DNA of 64,000 nt from Candidatus Rifleibacteriota bacterium (GCA_015232575.1 JADFZL010000009.1:186001-250000); one strand, 5' to 3'; shown: positions 51,419 through 61,533, counted from the stretch's first letter. Translations and numbers: made by a program. Notes: generated by a model from the letters alone, not told the origin.

Positions 51419-52672
51419 TCAGACCGGAAGAGTAAAAATAAATTCCGAACCTTGTCCAACTTTACTCTCAACCCATATTTTTCCGTTATGAGCCTCAATA
51501 ATTTTTCTGACAATAAGAAGACCCAGGCCCGTGCTCTTTTCGCCAGCAGTTGGCCTTACGCTTGTTTTTCCAAAAGGCTGGAACAATCTTGATATTTCTT
51601 CTTCTGGAATGCCCTGTCCATGATCTTTTATTGAAAATCTTACACAACCACCGTCTTCAACGGCATTAATAATAATTTCAGTTCCAGATTCGGAAAACTT
51701 TACAGCATTTGTAAGCAGATTATCAAGAACCTGGCCAATTTTCCCTGCATCAACAGAAATTTCCGGCAAAAAAGGTATCTGATCTGCATAAGACTTTGTC
51801 AGAACTATTTGTTTTTTTTCTGCGACAGGTATGCACATCTCTATGGCTTCATCAAGCAAATATGACGGTTTCTGCGGCTTCCTGATAATTTCAAGGTTTC
51901 CTGACTCAATTGCACTGATGTCAAGCAGATCATTTATCAACAAGAACATTCTTGATGCAACCTGGTCCATGCGGTCGAGAAGGCCGTCTCTTTTCTCTTC
52001 AGTATAGTTTTTCCCTGTTGTTTTCAGAATGTCCACATAGCTTTTTATTATTGCAAGCGGATTTCTCAAATCATGTGCTGCAATTCCAAGAAATCGGTTT
52101 TTCAATTCATTCATTTCTTTCAGTTTTTCATAGGCGCGTGCCTTAAACAGGCTTACTGAAATATATTCAGCCAGTTCAAGGAATAATTCTGAATGAATAT
52201 CTTTGTACGTATCAGTGTTCATACTTGAAAAAAACAGTAATCCAATTGCCTTTCCATCGTTAATCAGCGGGCAGGTAAGACTGGACCTTATTCCTTCTTT
52301 TAAAATCAGCTTTGTTGAATCGGAATCTGGATGATCAGACAGATATTCATTCAGATCATTTATTATACGCGTCTTTCCTGTTATAACAATGTTTTCCAGA
52401 CTGCTGCCACGTAGAGGTGCATCATAACCGACAGGAAGAAATATTTTTTCAACAGTTGTACGCGCCCAGACAGATCGCACAATCTGTCCGTTCTCTTCAA
52501 TTACAGCACAGCCCATCCGATGAAATGGAATAAATGATTGAAATTCTTCATACACACTGTCAAGAACCTGTGACATTGTCAAACCTGAAACGATCCTGTG
52601 AAGAATTCCCGATATTTCATTTCTAACTTTTAAATGCTGATCAATTGTTTCTTTCATCTGACTCTGCTGCAA
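51419..52672 (-). CDS. GAF-domain sensor histidine kinase
   Basis: A 417-residue soluble kinase. The N-terminal GAF domain (about 25-175) is followed by a HisKA dimerisation domain with FLGIAAHDLRNPLAIIKSYVDIL (phospho-acceptor His near 200), then an HATPase_c domain with N-box QVLDNLLTNAVKFSE, G1 DHGQGIPEE, and G2 STGLGLLIVRKIIEAHNGKIWVES. No membrane segment and no receiver domain; no response regulator is adjacent, so it is an orphan kinase. The start is TTG at 52672 with AAGGAGGG 12 bases upstream; ATG 52657 is the alternative. Confidence 0.88.
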   Translation of the reverse strand: MQQSQMKETIDQHLKVRNEISGILHRIVSGLTMSQVLDSVYEEFQSFIPFHRMGCAVIEENGQIVRSVWARTTVEKIFLPVGYDAPLRGSSLENIVITGKTRIINDLNEYLSDHPDSDSTKLILKEGIRSSLTCPLINDGKAIGLLFFSSMNTDTYKDIHSELFLELAEYISVSLFKARAYEKLKEMNELKNRFLGIAAHDLRNPLAIIKSYVDILKTTGKNYTEEKRDGLLDRMDQVASRMFLLINDLLDISAIESGNLEIIRKPQKPSYLLDEAIEMCIPVAEKKQIVLTKSYADQIPFLPEISVDAGKIGQVLDNLLTNAVKFSESGTEIIINAVEDGGCVRFSIKDHGQGIPEEEISRLFQPFGKTSVRPTAGEKSTGLGLLIVRKIIEAHNGKIWVESKVGQGSEFIFTLPV

Positions 52673-52732
52673 TGAAACAGCAGTCCCTCCTTATTGGGCA
52701 TGCACGTTAACTCAGGGGCAAACGACCTTCTC

Positions 52733-52788
52733 GAAAGAATGTGAGAGATCTCATAAATGCAAGATTTCTCCCTTCGGTCAAAATGACA
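52733..52788. repeat. Family 1 repeat, copy I, inverted
   Basis: CTCGAAAGAATGTGAGAGAT ... AAGATTTCTCCCTTCGGTCA and AAATGACA: the reverse complement of copy H at 46640, including the TTGCATTTAT centre. Confidence 0.82.
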
Positions 52789-52921
52789 AAACTGAGATTC
52801 TGTAACTTACAGTTAATACGTATGCCCCTTATGGCTTCGATATATTCCGTATTATACTATTTATTTTTGCATTCGTCGAATGATCAAAAAACACAACATT
52901 TTTTTAAATCCCTTGAAAAGT

Positions 52922-52950
52922 TTGAACGTTTTAGGTTACGGTTCTAATAT
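52922..52950 (+). promoter_or_regulatory. Candidate promoter of the VIT-vWA lipoprotein gene
   Basis: TTGAAC (52922-52927) and TAATAT (52945-52950) with a 17-base spacer, 22 bases before the ATG; CAGGAGGAAAT is an excellent ribosome site. Confidence 0.55.
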
Positions 52951-52971
52951 GAAATTGATACAGGAGGAAAT

Positions 52972-55389
52972 ATGAAAATTAAAATTATTTCTGTGCTTGT
53001 TCTGGTCTTCTTTTGTCTGTCTTCATGTTCAGCAAAACAGGGCCTAGTATCTGAGAATGAGAACGAGGATAAGACGCTTGCGCCTTACTTTAAAGTCATC
53101 AGCGAAGACAGCAGTGTCGAGCAACTTCCGCTGAAATCGTCCTCAGCAGATGTAAAAATTGCCGGAGTCATCTCTGATAATACCGTGACTCAAATCTATA
53201 AAAACGAAGGGAAAAAGCCGATAGAGGCCATTTATGTTTTCCCTGGTTCGACAAGAGCCGCTGTATATGGCATGAAGATGACAATTGGCACACGCACAAT
53301 CGTTGCTCAGATTAAGAAGAAAGAAGAAGCCAGACAGGAATACGAAGACGCCAAGAAAGCCGGAAAGAGTGCATCTCTTCTCGAACAGGAGCGTCCAAAT
53401 GTGTTCACAATGAATGTTGCAAATATTCTCCCCGGTGATGAAATAAAAGTTGAAATGAATTACACAGAACTTCTTATTCCAACTGATGGTGTTTACGAGT
53501 TTATTTTTCCAACAGTTGTCGGACCGAGATATTCAAGCAAAGGTGAATCAGACGCTGCAAAGCCGGAAAAATGGGTTGCAAACCCATATCTTCAGGAAGG
53601 CGAACTTCCAAAAACTACTTTTGATATAAAAATCTCTCTCTCGACAGGTCTTCCAATTCAGGAAGCAGCCTGCTCGACACACAAAGTCAACGTAGCATTT
53701 GAAAGCGCCAGTCTGGCTAAAATTTCGCTTGACTCAAGTGAAAAGAACGGTGGAAACAGGGATTTCATTTTAAAATACCGTCTCACAGGTGGAAAAATCG
53801 AATCAGGGCTTCTTCTCTCAAAGGATGACAAAGAAAACTTCTTTATGCTGATGGTACAACCTCCAAAGACAGTTGCAGCAAAGAACATTCCCGGAAGAGA
53901 ATACATCTTTATCGTCGATATTTCTGGTTCAATGCACGGTTTTCCACTTGATATATCAAAGAAGCTTCTGAGTAATCTCATAGGGAATCTAAGATCAACT
54001 GACGTTTTTAACGTGCTTCTTTTCGCTGGAAGTTCTCAGGTTTTGTCTGAATCAGGTTCGTTGCCTGCAAACCCGGAAAATATAAAGAAAGCAATCACAG
54101 TTATCGATGAACAGATGGGCGGCGGCGGAACAGAAATGCTTCCAGCCCTGAAACAAGCACTTGCATTGCCTGCAACAGAAAACTTTTCCCGCTCAGTTGT
54201 CATAATCACCGATGGATACGTATCAGTAGAAGCAGAAGCATTCAAGTATATAAGAGAAAACCTTGGAAATGCCAATATGTTTTCTTTCGGAATCGGAAGC
54301 TCTGTTAACAGATTCCTTATGGAAGGAATTGCACGTGCAGGCATGGGCGAAGCCCTTATCATAACCACTCCGGAAGAAGCTCCTTCAAAAGCTGAAAAAT
54401 TCAGAAAATACATCGAATCACCTGTACTTACAAAGATCAAAGCAGATTTCGGAACATTCAAAGTTAATTCTGTTGAACCGCCAAGTATTCCAGATGTTCT
54501 CGCTGAAAGACCAATCATAATTTTTGGAAAGTGGGAGGGAACAAACCAGGGAAAAATCAAACTCTCTGGAGTAAGCGGTGAAGGGCCTTATGAACAGGAA
54601 TTCGATGTTTCTGCAGTGAAACCACTTCCGGAAAACTCAGGTTTGCGCTATCTGTGGGCCAGAAATAAAATTGCTGTTCTTTCTGACTACAACAGCCTCA
54701 AAAACGATCCAGAACTGGTCGGGGAAGTTACAAAACTTGGTTTGAATTATAATCTGTTGACTGCATATACATCTTTTATTGCTGTTGACAGCGAGGTAAG
54801 AGTGAAAAGTGGAGATCAGGCAGTCACAGTTAATCAGCCTCTTCCATTGCCACAGGGCGTTTCAAATCTCGCCGTCGGTGGACCAAATGTTTCTATGATG
54901 AGAAAATCAATGATGGCGCCTTCTGCTCCGATGCCCAGACAAAGTTTCGATTCATCAAAATGCAAAGAAGAATGCTCTGACAGTCTTGGAGGTGCGGTAT
55001 CCAATTCTTACGCTCCCGAACCAGAGACACTTCAGGAACCAAAAAAGGCAGAAGTCCCACAGAAATCATTAGATATTTCAATTGACGGTGTTGTAGTAGC
55101 TTCCGGAATAAATTCAGACAATATTAAAAAGCAAATCGAAGAAAAACTTGGATTGTTTGACAAACTTGCTAAATCAGAAGGAAAGACATCACTTTCGGGG
55201 AAGGTGACATTTGAAATAAAAATTAATTCCAATGGAAAAGTAATCGAGGTAAAAATAACTTCCACAGGAATTAACGATGCCGCCTTTGAAAAGAAACTTG
55301 CTGAGCTGGTGAAACGCCTTGTATTCAGCATTCCTGAAAACAAATCTGATGTAGAATTTACTGTAATAATGAACTTTTCCATGAAATAA
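52972..55389 (+). CDS. VIT-vWA lipoprotein with TonB-like C-terminal domain
   Basis: An 805-residue protein. Lipobox CLSSC (Cys19) is followed by a VIT domain (about 45-175) with EAIYVFPGSTRAAVYGMKMTIG and KKAGKSASLLEQERPNVFTMNVANI. A vWA domain (about 310-490) has the MIDAS motif DISGS (Asp316, Ser318, Ser320) and a later GGTEMLPAL. A Ser/Met/Pro-rich linker (about 640-700) leads to a C-terminal domain (about 705-805) with GKVTFEIKINSNGKVIEVKI, a TonB-C/AgmX-PglI type beta fold. VIT-vWA proteins occur as surface or periplasmic metal-dependent adhesion modules. A partner for the C-terminal domain is unknown. Confidence 0.9.
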   Translation: MKIKIISVLVLVFFCLSSCSAKQGLVSENENEDKTLAPYFKVISEDSSVEQLPLKSSSADVKIAGVISDNTVTQIYKNEGKKPIEAIYVFPGSTRAAVYGMKMTIGTRTIVAQIKKKEEARQEYEDAKKAGKSASLLEQERPNVFTMNVANILPGDEIKVEMNYTELLIPTDGVYEFIFPTVVGPRYSSKGESDAAKPEKWVANPYLQEGELPKTTFDIKISLSTGLPIQEAACSTHKVNVAFESASLAKISLDSSEKNGGNRDFILKYRLTGGKIESGLLLSKDDKENFFMLMVQPPKTVAAKNIPGREYIFIVDISGSMHGFPLDISKKLLSNLIGNLRSTDVFNVLLFAGSSQVLSESGSLPANPENIKKAITVIDEQMGGGGTEMLPALKQALALPATENFSRSVVIITDGYVSVEAEAFKYIRENLGNANMFSFGIGSSVNRFLMEGIARAGMGEALIITTPEEAPSKAEKFRKYIESPVLTKIKADFGTFKVNSVEPPSIPDVLAERPIIIFGKWEGTNQGKIKLSGVSGEGPYEQEFDVSAVKPLPENSGLRYLWARNKIAVLSDYNSLKNDPELVGEVTKLGLNYNLLTAYTSFIAVDSEVRVKSGDQAVTVNQPLPLPQGVSNLAVGGPNVSMMRKSMMAPSAPMPRQSFDSSKCKEECSDSLGGAVSNSYAPEPETLQEPKKAEVPQKSLDISIDGVVVASGINSDNIKKQIEEKLGLFDKLAKSEGKTSLSGKVTFEIKINSNGKVIEVKITSTGINDAAFEKKLAELVKRLVFSIPENKSDVEFTVIMNFSMK

Positions 55390-55395
55390 CCAAAT

Positions 55396-55670
55396 GGGTA
55401 GTGCGAGCGTTTAACTGATAAACAAAAAAAAACTGCTTTTTAACCACGGAATACACGGAATAACACGGATTATTCTAAGGGGAAAATAAAATCATAGTGC
55501 ATTATCAGTTAACATACTCACACGACCACCAAATCGAATAAATATTCTCTGACGGGTGTTATGAGTCATTTGACTTATAACACCCTCTTTTCTTTCCGCT
55601 TTATTTCCGTCTTATTCCGTGTTCTTCCGTGGTTAAAAATCTTTTTCTTTTCGCTTTTCAGCTAAGCCCT
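55396..55670. repeat. Family 3 repeat unit with inverted ends
   Basis: The left end 55396-55508 (GGTAGTGCGAGCGTTTAAC ... TTAACCACGGAATACACGGAA) matches 47782. The right end 55597-55670 (ATTTCCGTCTTATTCCGTG ... CCGTGGTTAAAAATC ... CAGCTAAGC) is its inverse and matches 17258. The 275-base arrangement thus has terminal inverted repeats, like a small non-coding mobile unit. No coding sequence inside. Confidence 0.7.
55554..55595 (+). terminator. Long-stem terminator downstream of the VIT-vWA gene
   Basis: A 15-bp stem with one G-T pair (GGGTGTTATGAGTCA with TGACTTATAACACCC), a 2-base loop (TT) and TCTTTTCTTT behind it. It lies 165 bases past the stop codon, inside the repeat unit. Confidence 0.72.
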
Positions 55671-55802
55671 TCTCTATGCGGCCAAAGATGCTTTTTTTAT
55701 ATTTTTTTTATATTTTTTCTTTTTTTTGCAGAAATTCAGACCAGTTTCTGATATGATTCTAGACTGGAAATATAATACTTCCACTTATACCAGGAGATGA
55801 TC

Positions 55803-58019
55803 ATGGAAAAGTATATCAATGACGAAGCAATAAATGCAATTGTGAAGACTGATCACTACGACCCTTTCCAGATTCTGGGTTGTCACACCATTGACCAGGA
55901 TGGCAAAAAAGCTGTTGTGGTGAGAGCTTTTCTTCCCGATGCAACATGCGCTCAGGTTGTAGATATTAAAACCGGACACAGATATCCGATGAACAAGCTT
56001 CATAAAGATGGTTTCTTTGAAGCATTGATCGAAGATTATCAGGAACCATTTCCCTATCGCCTTGGAACTGAATATGAAGATGGTGCTTTTTCAGAATTCC
56101 ATGATTCGTATTCATGCAGCCCGACTATTGGTGAGCTTGATCTGTATTTATTCAACGAAGGAAATCACCAGCAGACCTACGAAAAAATGGGGGCGCATCA
56201 CAGGGTAACTAAATATTTTGACAAATCAATTGGCGGAATAGCTTTTACAGTATGGGCGCCCAACGCAAAGAGAGTAAGCGTAATTGGCGATTTCAACCGC
56301 TGGGACGGTAGACGGCATGTTATGCGCTCAATGGGTTCTTCAGGCGTTTTCGAGCTGTTTATTCCCGGACTTCAAACTGGCGAGAATTATAAATATGAAG
56401 TCAAATTTCAAGATGGGACATTGGCTGAAAAGGCCGATCCTTACGCATTTTATTCGGAAATCAGACCGAAAACTGCAAGTAAAATTTATGACATTTCCGG
56501 ATACGAATGGAAAGATTCATCCTGGATAGAGCGCCGGCCGTCAAGAAACTGGCGCAGAGAGCCCGTCTCAATCTACGAAGTCCATCTTGGCTCCTGGATG
56601 CGCGTTCCCGAAGAGGGAAACCGCAATATGAATTACCGGGAACTGGCACCAAAACTGTGTGAGTATGTAAAGAAAATGGGATACACTCACATTGAGCTGC
56701 TTCCCATCACCGAACATCCGCTGGATATATCATGGGGTTATCAGGTAACCGGCTTCTTTGCCCCAACAAGTCGCTTTGGATGCCCGAAAGACTTCATGCA
56801 TTTCGTTGATTACATGCATCAGAACGATATCGGAATTATTCTTGACTGGGTTCCTGCACACTTTCCAAAAGACTGGCATGGACTGGCAAAATTTGATGGA
56901 ACAGCGCTCTACGAGCATGCAGACCCGAGAATGGGTGAGCACAAAGATTGGGATACGCTGATCTTCAACTTTGGAAGAAATGAAGTTAAGAATTTCCTTA
57001 TCTCAAGTGCTCTTTTCTGGCTTGATAAATATCACATTGACGGACTTCGCGTTGATGCGGTAGCTTCAATGCTTTATCTTGATTATTCACGCAAACATGG
57101 TGAGTGGATTCCAAATAAATATGGCGGCAGAGAAAATCTCGAAGCAATCGAATTCATGAAATATATGAACAGTCTTCTTTATGAAAAATTCCCTGGAATA
57201 ATGACCATTGCTGAAGAATCAACAGCATTTCCAGGTGTTTCAAAACCGTGTTTCATGAATGGACTTGGTTTTGGATTCAAGTGGAATATGGGCTGGATGC
57301 ACGATACTCTCACATATTTCGAAAAAGATCCAATTTATCGGAAATTTCATCACGACATGCTTACTTTCCCGCTTATTTACGCATTCCACGAAAATTTCAT
57401 ATCTGTTCTTTCGCATGATGAAGTTGTACATGGAAAACACTCAGTCATTAATAAAATGCCTGGTGATTTCTGGCAGAAATTTGCAAATAACAGACTTTTG
57501 ATGGCTTTCATGTGGGCAATGCCGGGCAAAAAGCTTCTGTTTATGGGAATTGACATGGGTCAGTGGAATGAATGGAACTGCAATCAGAGCCTTGACTGGC
57601 ATCTTCTGGGTTTCGAACCTCATCAGGGACTGAACAGACTGATTCAGCATCTGAACCGCTTGTATCAGAATGAACCGGCTCTTTATCAGCGTGATAGCGA
57701 GAACGAAGGCTTTGAGTGGATTGATTTCGCCGATGCTGACTCAGGAACCCTCAGCTGGATAAGAAAAGGTGACGATCCTTCGCAGATGATACTGTTTGTC
57801 GCAAATTTCACACCTGTTCCACGCAAGGGTTTTAGAGTAGGCGCACCAAAAGAAGCTTACTACCGCGAGATCCTCAACACTGATTCTGAGCACTACTTCG
57901 GATCAAACATTGGTAATGCAGGAGGAGTATCAAGTCAGGTTATTCCATGGCAAAACAGACCATTTTCAATTGAAATAGATCTGCCGCCACTATCAATTCT
58001 CGGTTTTAAGATCTGCTGA
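55803..58019 (+). CDS. glgB: 1,4-alpha-glucan branching enzyme GlgB
   Basis: A 738-residue GH13 enzyme that makes alpha-1,6 branches in glycogen. The N-terminal CBM48 region is followed by the (beta/alpha)8 barrel. The catalytic triad is visible: nucleophile Asp418 ([11 protein letters not shown]), acid Glu471 ([10 protein letters not shown]) and transition-state Asp539 ([12 protein letters not shown]); the first two are 53 residues apart, as in the E. coli enzyme. The C-terminal domain is complete. ATG 55803 has AGGAG six bases upstream; an ATG two codons earlier would lie against the ribosome site. No other glg gene is adjacent. Confidence 0.95.
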   Translation: MEKYINDEAINAIVKTDHYDPFQILGCHTIDQDGKKAVVVRAFLPDATCAQVVDIKTGHRYPMNKLHKDGFFEALIEDYQEPFPYRLGTEYEDGAFSEFHDSYSCSPTIGELDLYLFNEGNHQQTYEKMGAHHRVTKYFDKSIGGIAFTVWAPNAKRVSVIGDFNRWDGRRHVMRSMGSSGVFELFIPGLQTGENYKYEVKFQDGTLAEKADPYAFYSEIRPKTASKIYDISGYEWKDSSWIERRPSRNWRREPVSIYEVHLGSWMRVPEEGNRNMNYRELAPKLCEYVKKMGYTHIELLPITEHPLDISWGYQVTGFFAPTSRFGCPKDFMHFVDYMHQNDIGIILDWVPAHFPKDWHGLAKFDGTALYEHADPRMGEHKDWDTLIFNFGRNEVKNFLISSALFWLDKYHIDGLRVDAVASMLYLDYSRKHGEWIPNKYGGRENLEAIEFMKYMNSLLYEKFPGIMTIAEESTAFPGVSKPCFMNGLGFGFKWNMGWMHDTLTYFEKDPIYRKFHHDMLTFPLIYAFHENFISVLSHDEVVHGKHSVINKMPGDFWQKFANNRLLMAFMWAMPGKKLLFMGIDMGQWNEWNCNQSLDWHLLGFEPHQGLNRLIQHLNRLYQNEPALYQRDSENEGFEWIDFADADSGTLSWIRKGDDPSQMILFVANFTPVPRKGFRVGAPKEAYYREILNTDSEHYFGSNIGNAGGVSSQVIPWQNRPFSIEIDLPPLSILGFKIC

Positions 58020-58060
58020 CATTATCAGATTATAATATGTTCTGAAAATATCTATAAAAG

Positions 58061-58094
58061 CAAAGCCAGATCCGAAAAGGTCTGGCTTTGTTTT
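58061..58094 (+). terminator. Terminator after glgB
   Basis: A 10-bp stem (CAAAGCCAGA with TCTGGCTTTG), a 10-base loop and a following TTTTCT run, 41 bases past the glgB stop. Confidence 0.85.
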
Positions 58095-58101
58095 CTGTAA
58101 C

Positions 58102-58250
58102 ATCAAGATAAAAGATAAAAGCTATCCGCAGATTTTACAGATTACGCAGATTAAGATTTAAAGATTAGATCTGAAAGATTACGAGACTGAATGAATTCAT
58201 ATTATTATTTTCGGAAATATGCATAACTAAAATGAAAATCCCTATACTAT
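58102..58250. repeat. Family 2 repeat, copy 2
   Basis: About 150 bases closely related to 46480-46630, in the same orientation. It lies between the glgB terminator and the GT-C gene, ending just before the latter's start. Confidence 0.85.
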
Positions 58251-58256
58251 AAATTT

Positions 58257-60443
58257 ATGATAACACTTTATTCTCTTTTGTACATACTCACGGTTTATCT
58301 TTCTGCGTTGATAAACCATGACCATTCTGCGGCATTTTCGAGAATGAAGCACTTTTCTGATTTTTTATTTTCCGGTAAATTTCAGCTTTCAGAAATATGT
58401 TTTTATGCTGTTGTTCTGATAATAATTTTTACCCTATTACAGGAAAGAATCAGGCAAAGATATTCACAGTTGTTTCAATTCATTTCTGAAGGGAATAAAC
58501 GGCAACTCCAGGGAGATTTTAAATGCACCGAATTACCACGCAAATGCTTTGATGGTACAACATCTGGTATTATCAGGTCATTAATATTTTTTGCAGCACT
58601 TATTATTCCGCACAGGTTCATGGATAACAACAGCGGATACATTCAGATTCAGCCGGGCTCTCCGGAAGCTCTTCTTCTGTTCGCTCTTGATGTCTGTCGT
58701 GCGCTGGCTGTACTTAACATAATCTCAATGGTATTACCTGTTACGTCTCAATCGGCAGAGAACAGCAAACACCACAATCAAATATTCACTTTCCCCTCTT
58801 TTTTCAGTAAAATATGGCCGGTTATATTTGTTCTGGCAACCGCAGCAATTCAATTTGGAGTATTAAAAGATATTCCGCATGTTCAGGACGAAATTATTCA
58901 GGACTGGCAAACACGTCTTTTCAAAACTGGAGCACTTCATTCATCTCCAAACAGTTTTCCAAAATCATTTAGAGTTGATGGAGTTGACAGCAATGGAACA
59001 TGGTTATACTCAACCTATCAACCCGCTTATTCGATTGTCGCATATATTTTCTCATTTTCTTTTCCAGCGGGGCTATTAAATCCAATTCTGGGGCTATTTT
59101 CAATATTAATTTTCAGGAATATTCTGAAAAGAACATATCCAGAAGAATTTGCTGGTACAGCAACTACCATCTTTTCCCTTTCTCCATTTTTACTATTGAT
59201 GTCCTCGGGAAGAATGAACCATTCACTGGCTTTGTTACTGTTTCTTACAGGCATATTCGGAATCATCAGATATTTTGAAGGAAATTTTATTAAAGGAGCT
59301 CTGATTTCAAGTCTTTCATTCAGCCTGATGTTCATGACCAGACGCATTGATGGAGCAATAGCACTTATTATTCTCTTTACGCTTATTCCATTTCTGAAAA
59401 TCTCTGAAAATTCAGAAATAGTCTCTTATTCGAAAATAAAACAAAAAATTGTATTTATTCTGATTTCTTCATTTGTATTTGCAGTTTCATTCTATGTACA
59501 ATTAACACTTTCAAAAAATATTTCCGGTGATTCACTGCAAATGACGCATCACGGAGTCAAGGTTTTTGATGAGTGGAAAACCATCAGTGAAGGCGAACTC
59601 TTCAGAAATATTGTAGATAATATTTCAGGTTTTTCATTGTACGCGTTCGGCGGAATTTTTCCGGGATTCATCGGCTTTGCAATGTTAAAGCCCGGTTTTT
59701 CCAGAAAGAGTGAAAAAATTGAGTTGTTTCTTCTTCTATACGCCATTCTCTTAATAACAGGTTATGGACTATATTATTATCAGGATTTCTGTTATGGTCC
59801 AAGATATTATTTCAATCTTCTTCCGCTTGCTGCAATAGGTATTACACACTTCCTCCGTGGAAAATACAGAATTTTCAGATTATTGTTTCCGGCCTTTGCA
59901 ATTTTTATTTCAGTTAATGCACTGTGGGGAAGCCTTTCAAATGAATTCTGGCACATAGATAGCTCTTTGAAAACTTTTCTTGAAAATGTCGAATTTAAGA
60001 AACCTGCAGGAATTATTATTCAGAATCCAATGAGAATCAGATTTATACTTGCTCGGGAACTTGCTGCAAGAAAAGTATCTTATGACAACATAGAAAAAAT
60101 CTCAAAAGAAAGCCTTGATACAATTGGATTGCTTGAAGAATTGAACACTGATCGCGATAAATCTGGATCAGCATCGGTAAAAATTCTCGATAAATATCTT
60201 GCGCTTGCGGAAATCGAAAAGCCTGAAAAATTCAACATAAACAAATATGAAATCATCCGCATCAACAGTCCAGTTAATCCGTTGGCAGGGAATTTCTTTC
60301 TGGCACTGGACCTTGGCGATCAGCCGAATGAAAAACTTATCAGCGCAAACCCGGAAAGAAATTATTTTCTTCTATCTCGCCGCAGAAACCAGTATATCTT
60401 GACCCCATACACCAAATCCGGCCTGAACCAATTCGACCAATAA
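58257..60443 (+). CDS. Multi-pass membrane protein, GT-C/PMT-like glycosyltransferase
   Basis: A 728-residue integral membrane protein with about 12 hydrophobic segments. The first external loop after the segment at about 190-205 has an acidic motif PHVQDEIIQDWQTRLFKTG (cf. the DE motif of ArnT/PMT_2-type enzymes), followed by a conserved Tyr-Pro pattern (YSTYQPAY). RMNHSLALLLFLTG and FMTRRIDGAIALII are typical of this GT-C group. The last 130 residues are soluble. Such enzymes move sugars from polyprenyl phosphates to proteins or lipids. The ATG at 58257 directly follows repeat family 2 and has no clear ribosome site; the start is uncertain. Confidence 0.72.
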   Translation: MITLYSLLYILTVYLSALINHDHSAAFSRMKHFSDFLFSGKFQLSEICFYAVVLIIIFTLLQERIRQRYSQLFQFISEGNKRQLQGDFKCTELPRKCFDGTTSGIIRSLIFFAALIIPHRFMDNNSGYIQIQPGSPEALLLFALDVCRALAVLNIISMVLPVTSQSAENSKHHNQIFTFPSFFSKIWPVIFVLATAAIQFGVLKDIPHVQDEIIQDWQTRLFKTGALHSSPNSFPKSFRVDGVDSNGTWLYSTYQPAYSIVAYIFSFSFPAGLLNPILGLFSILIFRNILKRTYPEEFAGTATTIFSLSPFLLLMSSGRMNHSLALLLFLTGIFGIIRYFEGNFIKGALISSLSFSLMFMTRRIDGAIALIILFTLIPFLKISENSEIVSYSKIKQKIVFILISSFVFAVSFYVQLTLSKNISGDSLQMTHHGVKVFDEWKTISEGELFRNIVDNISGFSLYAFGGIFPGFIGFAMLKPGFSRKSEKIELFLLLYAILLITGYGLYYYQDFCYGPRYYFNLLPLAAIGITHFLRGKYRIFRLLFPAFAIFISVNALWGSLSNEFWHIDSSLKTFLENVEFKKPAGIIIQNPMRIRFILARELAARKVSYDNIEKISKESLDTIGLLEELNTDRDKSGSASVKILDKYLALAEIEKPEKFNINKYEIIRINSPVNPLAGNFFLALDLGDQPNEKLISANPERNYFLLSRRRNQYILTPYTKSGLNQFDQ

Positions 60444-60524
60444 ATCACGCCAAAAGCAAACTGGTATAAATCTTGTTGCAAAATTGCCGGAAATATGAGA
60501 ATTTAGCTTAAGAAAAGAGGGGAT

Positions 60525-61526
60525 ATGTTTCAGATTTTCGTTTTGATGGCAATAAGCGGTCTAATAGCATATCTTGGTGACCGCCTCGGTACTTATGCCG
60601 GCAAAAAAAGACTCAGCATTTTTGGCATGCGTCCAAAAAACACTGCTGTAATTTTCGCTGTCAGCACCGGAGTCCTGATAACGTCAATAACACTCATAAC
60701 AGCGATGATTCTATCTGAAAATGTCAGAATAGCTCTCTTTTCAGTTCAGAAATTGAGTGAGGAAAGAGAAAGTCTTTTCAAAGAAAAAACAAATCTTACC
60801 AAAGAAAAAGCAAATCTGACAAACGATATCATAAAGCTGAATGCTGATAAAAAGCTTCTCAACACAGCAGTTCAGTCCTTACAGGACAGAATAAGAATAA
60901 AGGGAAACGAACTAGTCGTTCTGCGCAAGGACGAGCCTCTCGCGGCTGTTGTTGTAAAGGGTTCACAACCAAAAGTGAAGGTTTTATCAGAATTAACTGA
61001 TTTTTTTTCCCGACTTTCAAGTGAGGCCAAATCACGCGGACTGATAGTAAATGACGAGAAAAAATTTTTTGATGAAAATCGTGAAAATCTTGAAAAAATG
61101 GCAGAAATGATTTCAAGTTCGACAGAAGAAATAGTCGTCGGCGCAATAGCTGGAGAAAATATAAGTATCGGCGAGCCATTTGGTAAGGTAAAATTTCGCA
61201 TTGGAAGCAACCGACTTGTTTTTTCAAAAGGCGATGAAATTGCATCAATTGGAATTGACGGAAAGATCGAAAGGACTGAAATAACAAGAGTTCTTCTTGA
61301 TTTTATGGAAGAAATTAGGCACGAAGTGGTAATACGTGGAATGATCGGCGATCCGCTTACCGACAGATTCGGTGTATTTTCAATTGAAGCAGCGCTTTCT
61401 TTTTATGACCTGGCTTCTCAGATAAAAAAAATTGGAAAACGAGTTAATCTCGTTGCTGTAGTCGATGCAGACACATATTCAGCAGGTCCGCTAAATCTTT
61501 CTTTCAAAATTGAAGAAGAAGAATAA
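60525..61526 (+). CDS. DUF3084-family membrane protein
   Basis: 333 residues. It has an N-terminal membrane segment (about 3-22) with GLIAYLGDRLGTYAGKKRLSIFGMRPKNTA, a second segment (about 42-65), a coiled coil (about 75-125, Lys/Glu-rich LTKEKANLTNDIIKL repeats), then a soluble alpha/beta region (about 130-333). This is the DUF3084 layout known from cyanobacteria and other phyla; its function is not known. AGAGGGG precedes the ATG. It follows the GT-C gene after 81 bases, so they may be co-transcribed. Confidence 0.82.
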   Translation: MFQIFVLMAISGLIAYLGDRLGTYAGKKRLSIFGMRPKNTAVIFAVSTGVLITSITLITAMILSENVRIALFSVQKLSEERESLFKEKTNLTKEKANLTNDIIKLNADKKLLNTAVQSLQDRIRIKGNELVVLRKDEPLAAVVVKGSQPKVKVLSELTDFFSRLSSEAKSRGLIVNDEKKFFDENRENLEKMAEMISSSTEEIVVGAIAGENISIGEPFGKVKFRIGSNRLVFSKGDEIASIGIDGKIERTEITRVLLDFMEEIRHEVVIRGMIGDPLTDRFGVFSIEAALSFYDLASQIKKIGKRVNLVAVVDADTYSAGPLNLSFKIEEEE

Positions 61527-61533
61527 CACGAAC

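Noticed and set aside
55396..55670. Insertion sequence
   Set aside because: No transposase coding sequence and only about 275 bases; a non-coding mobile unit at most.
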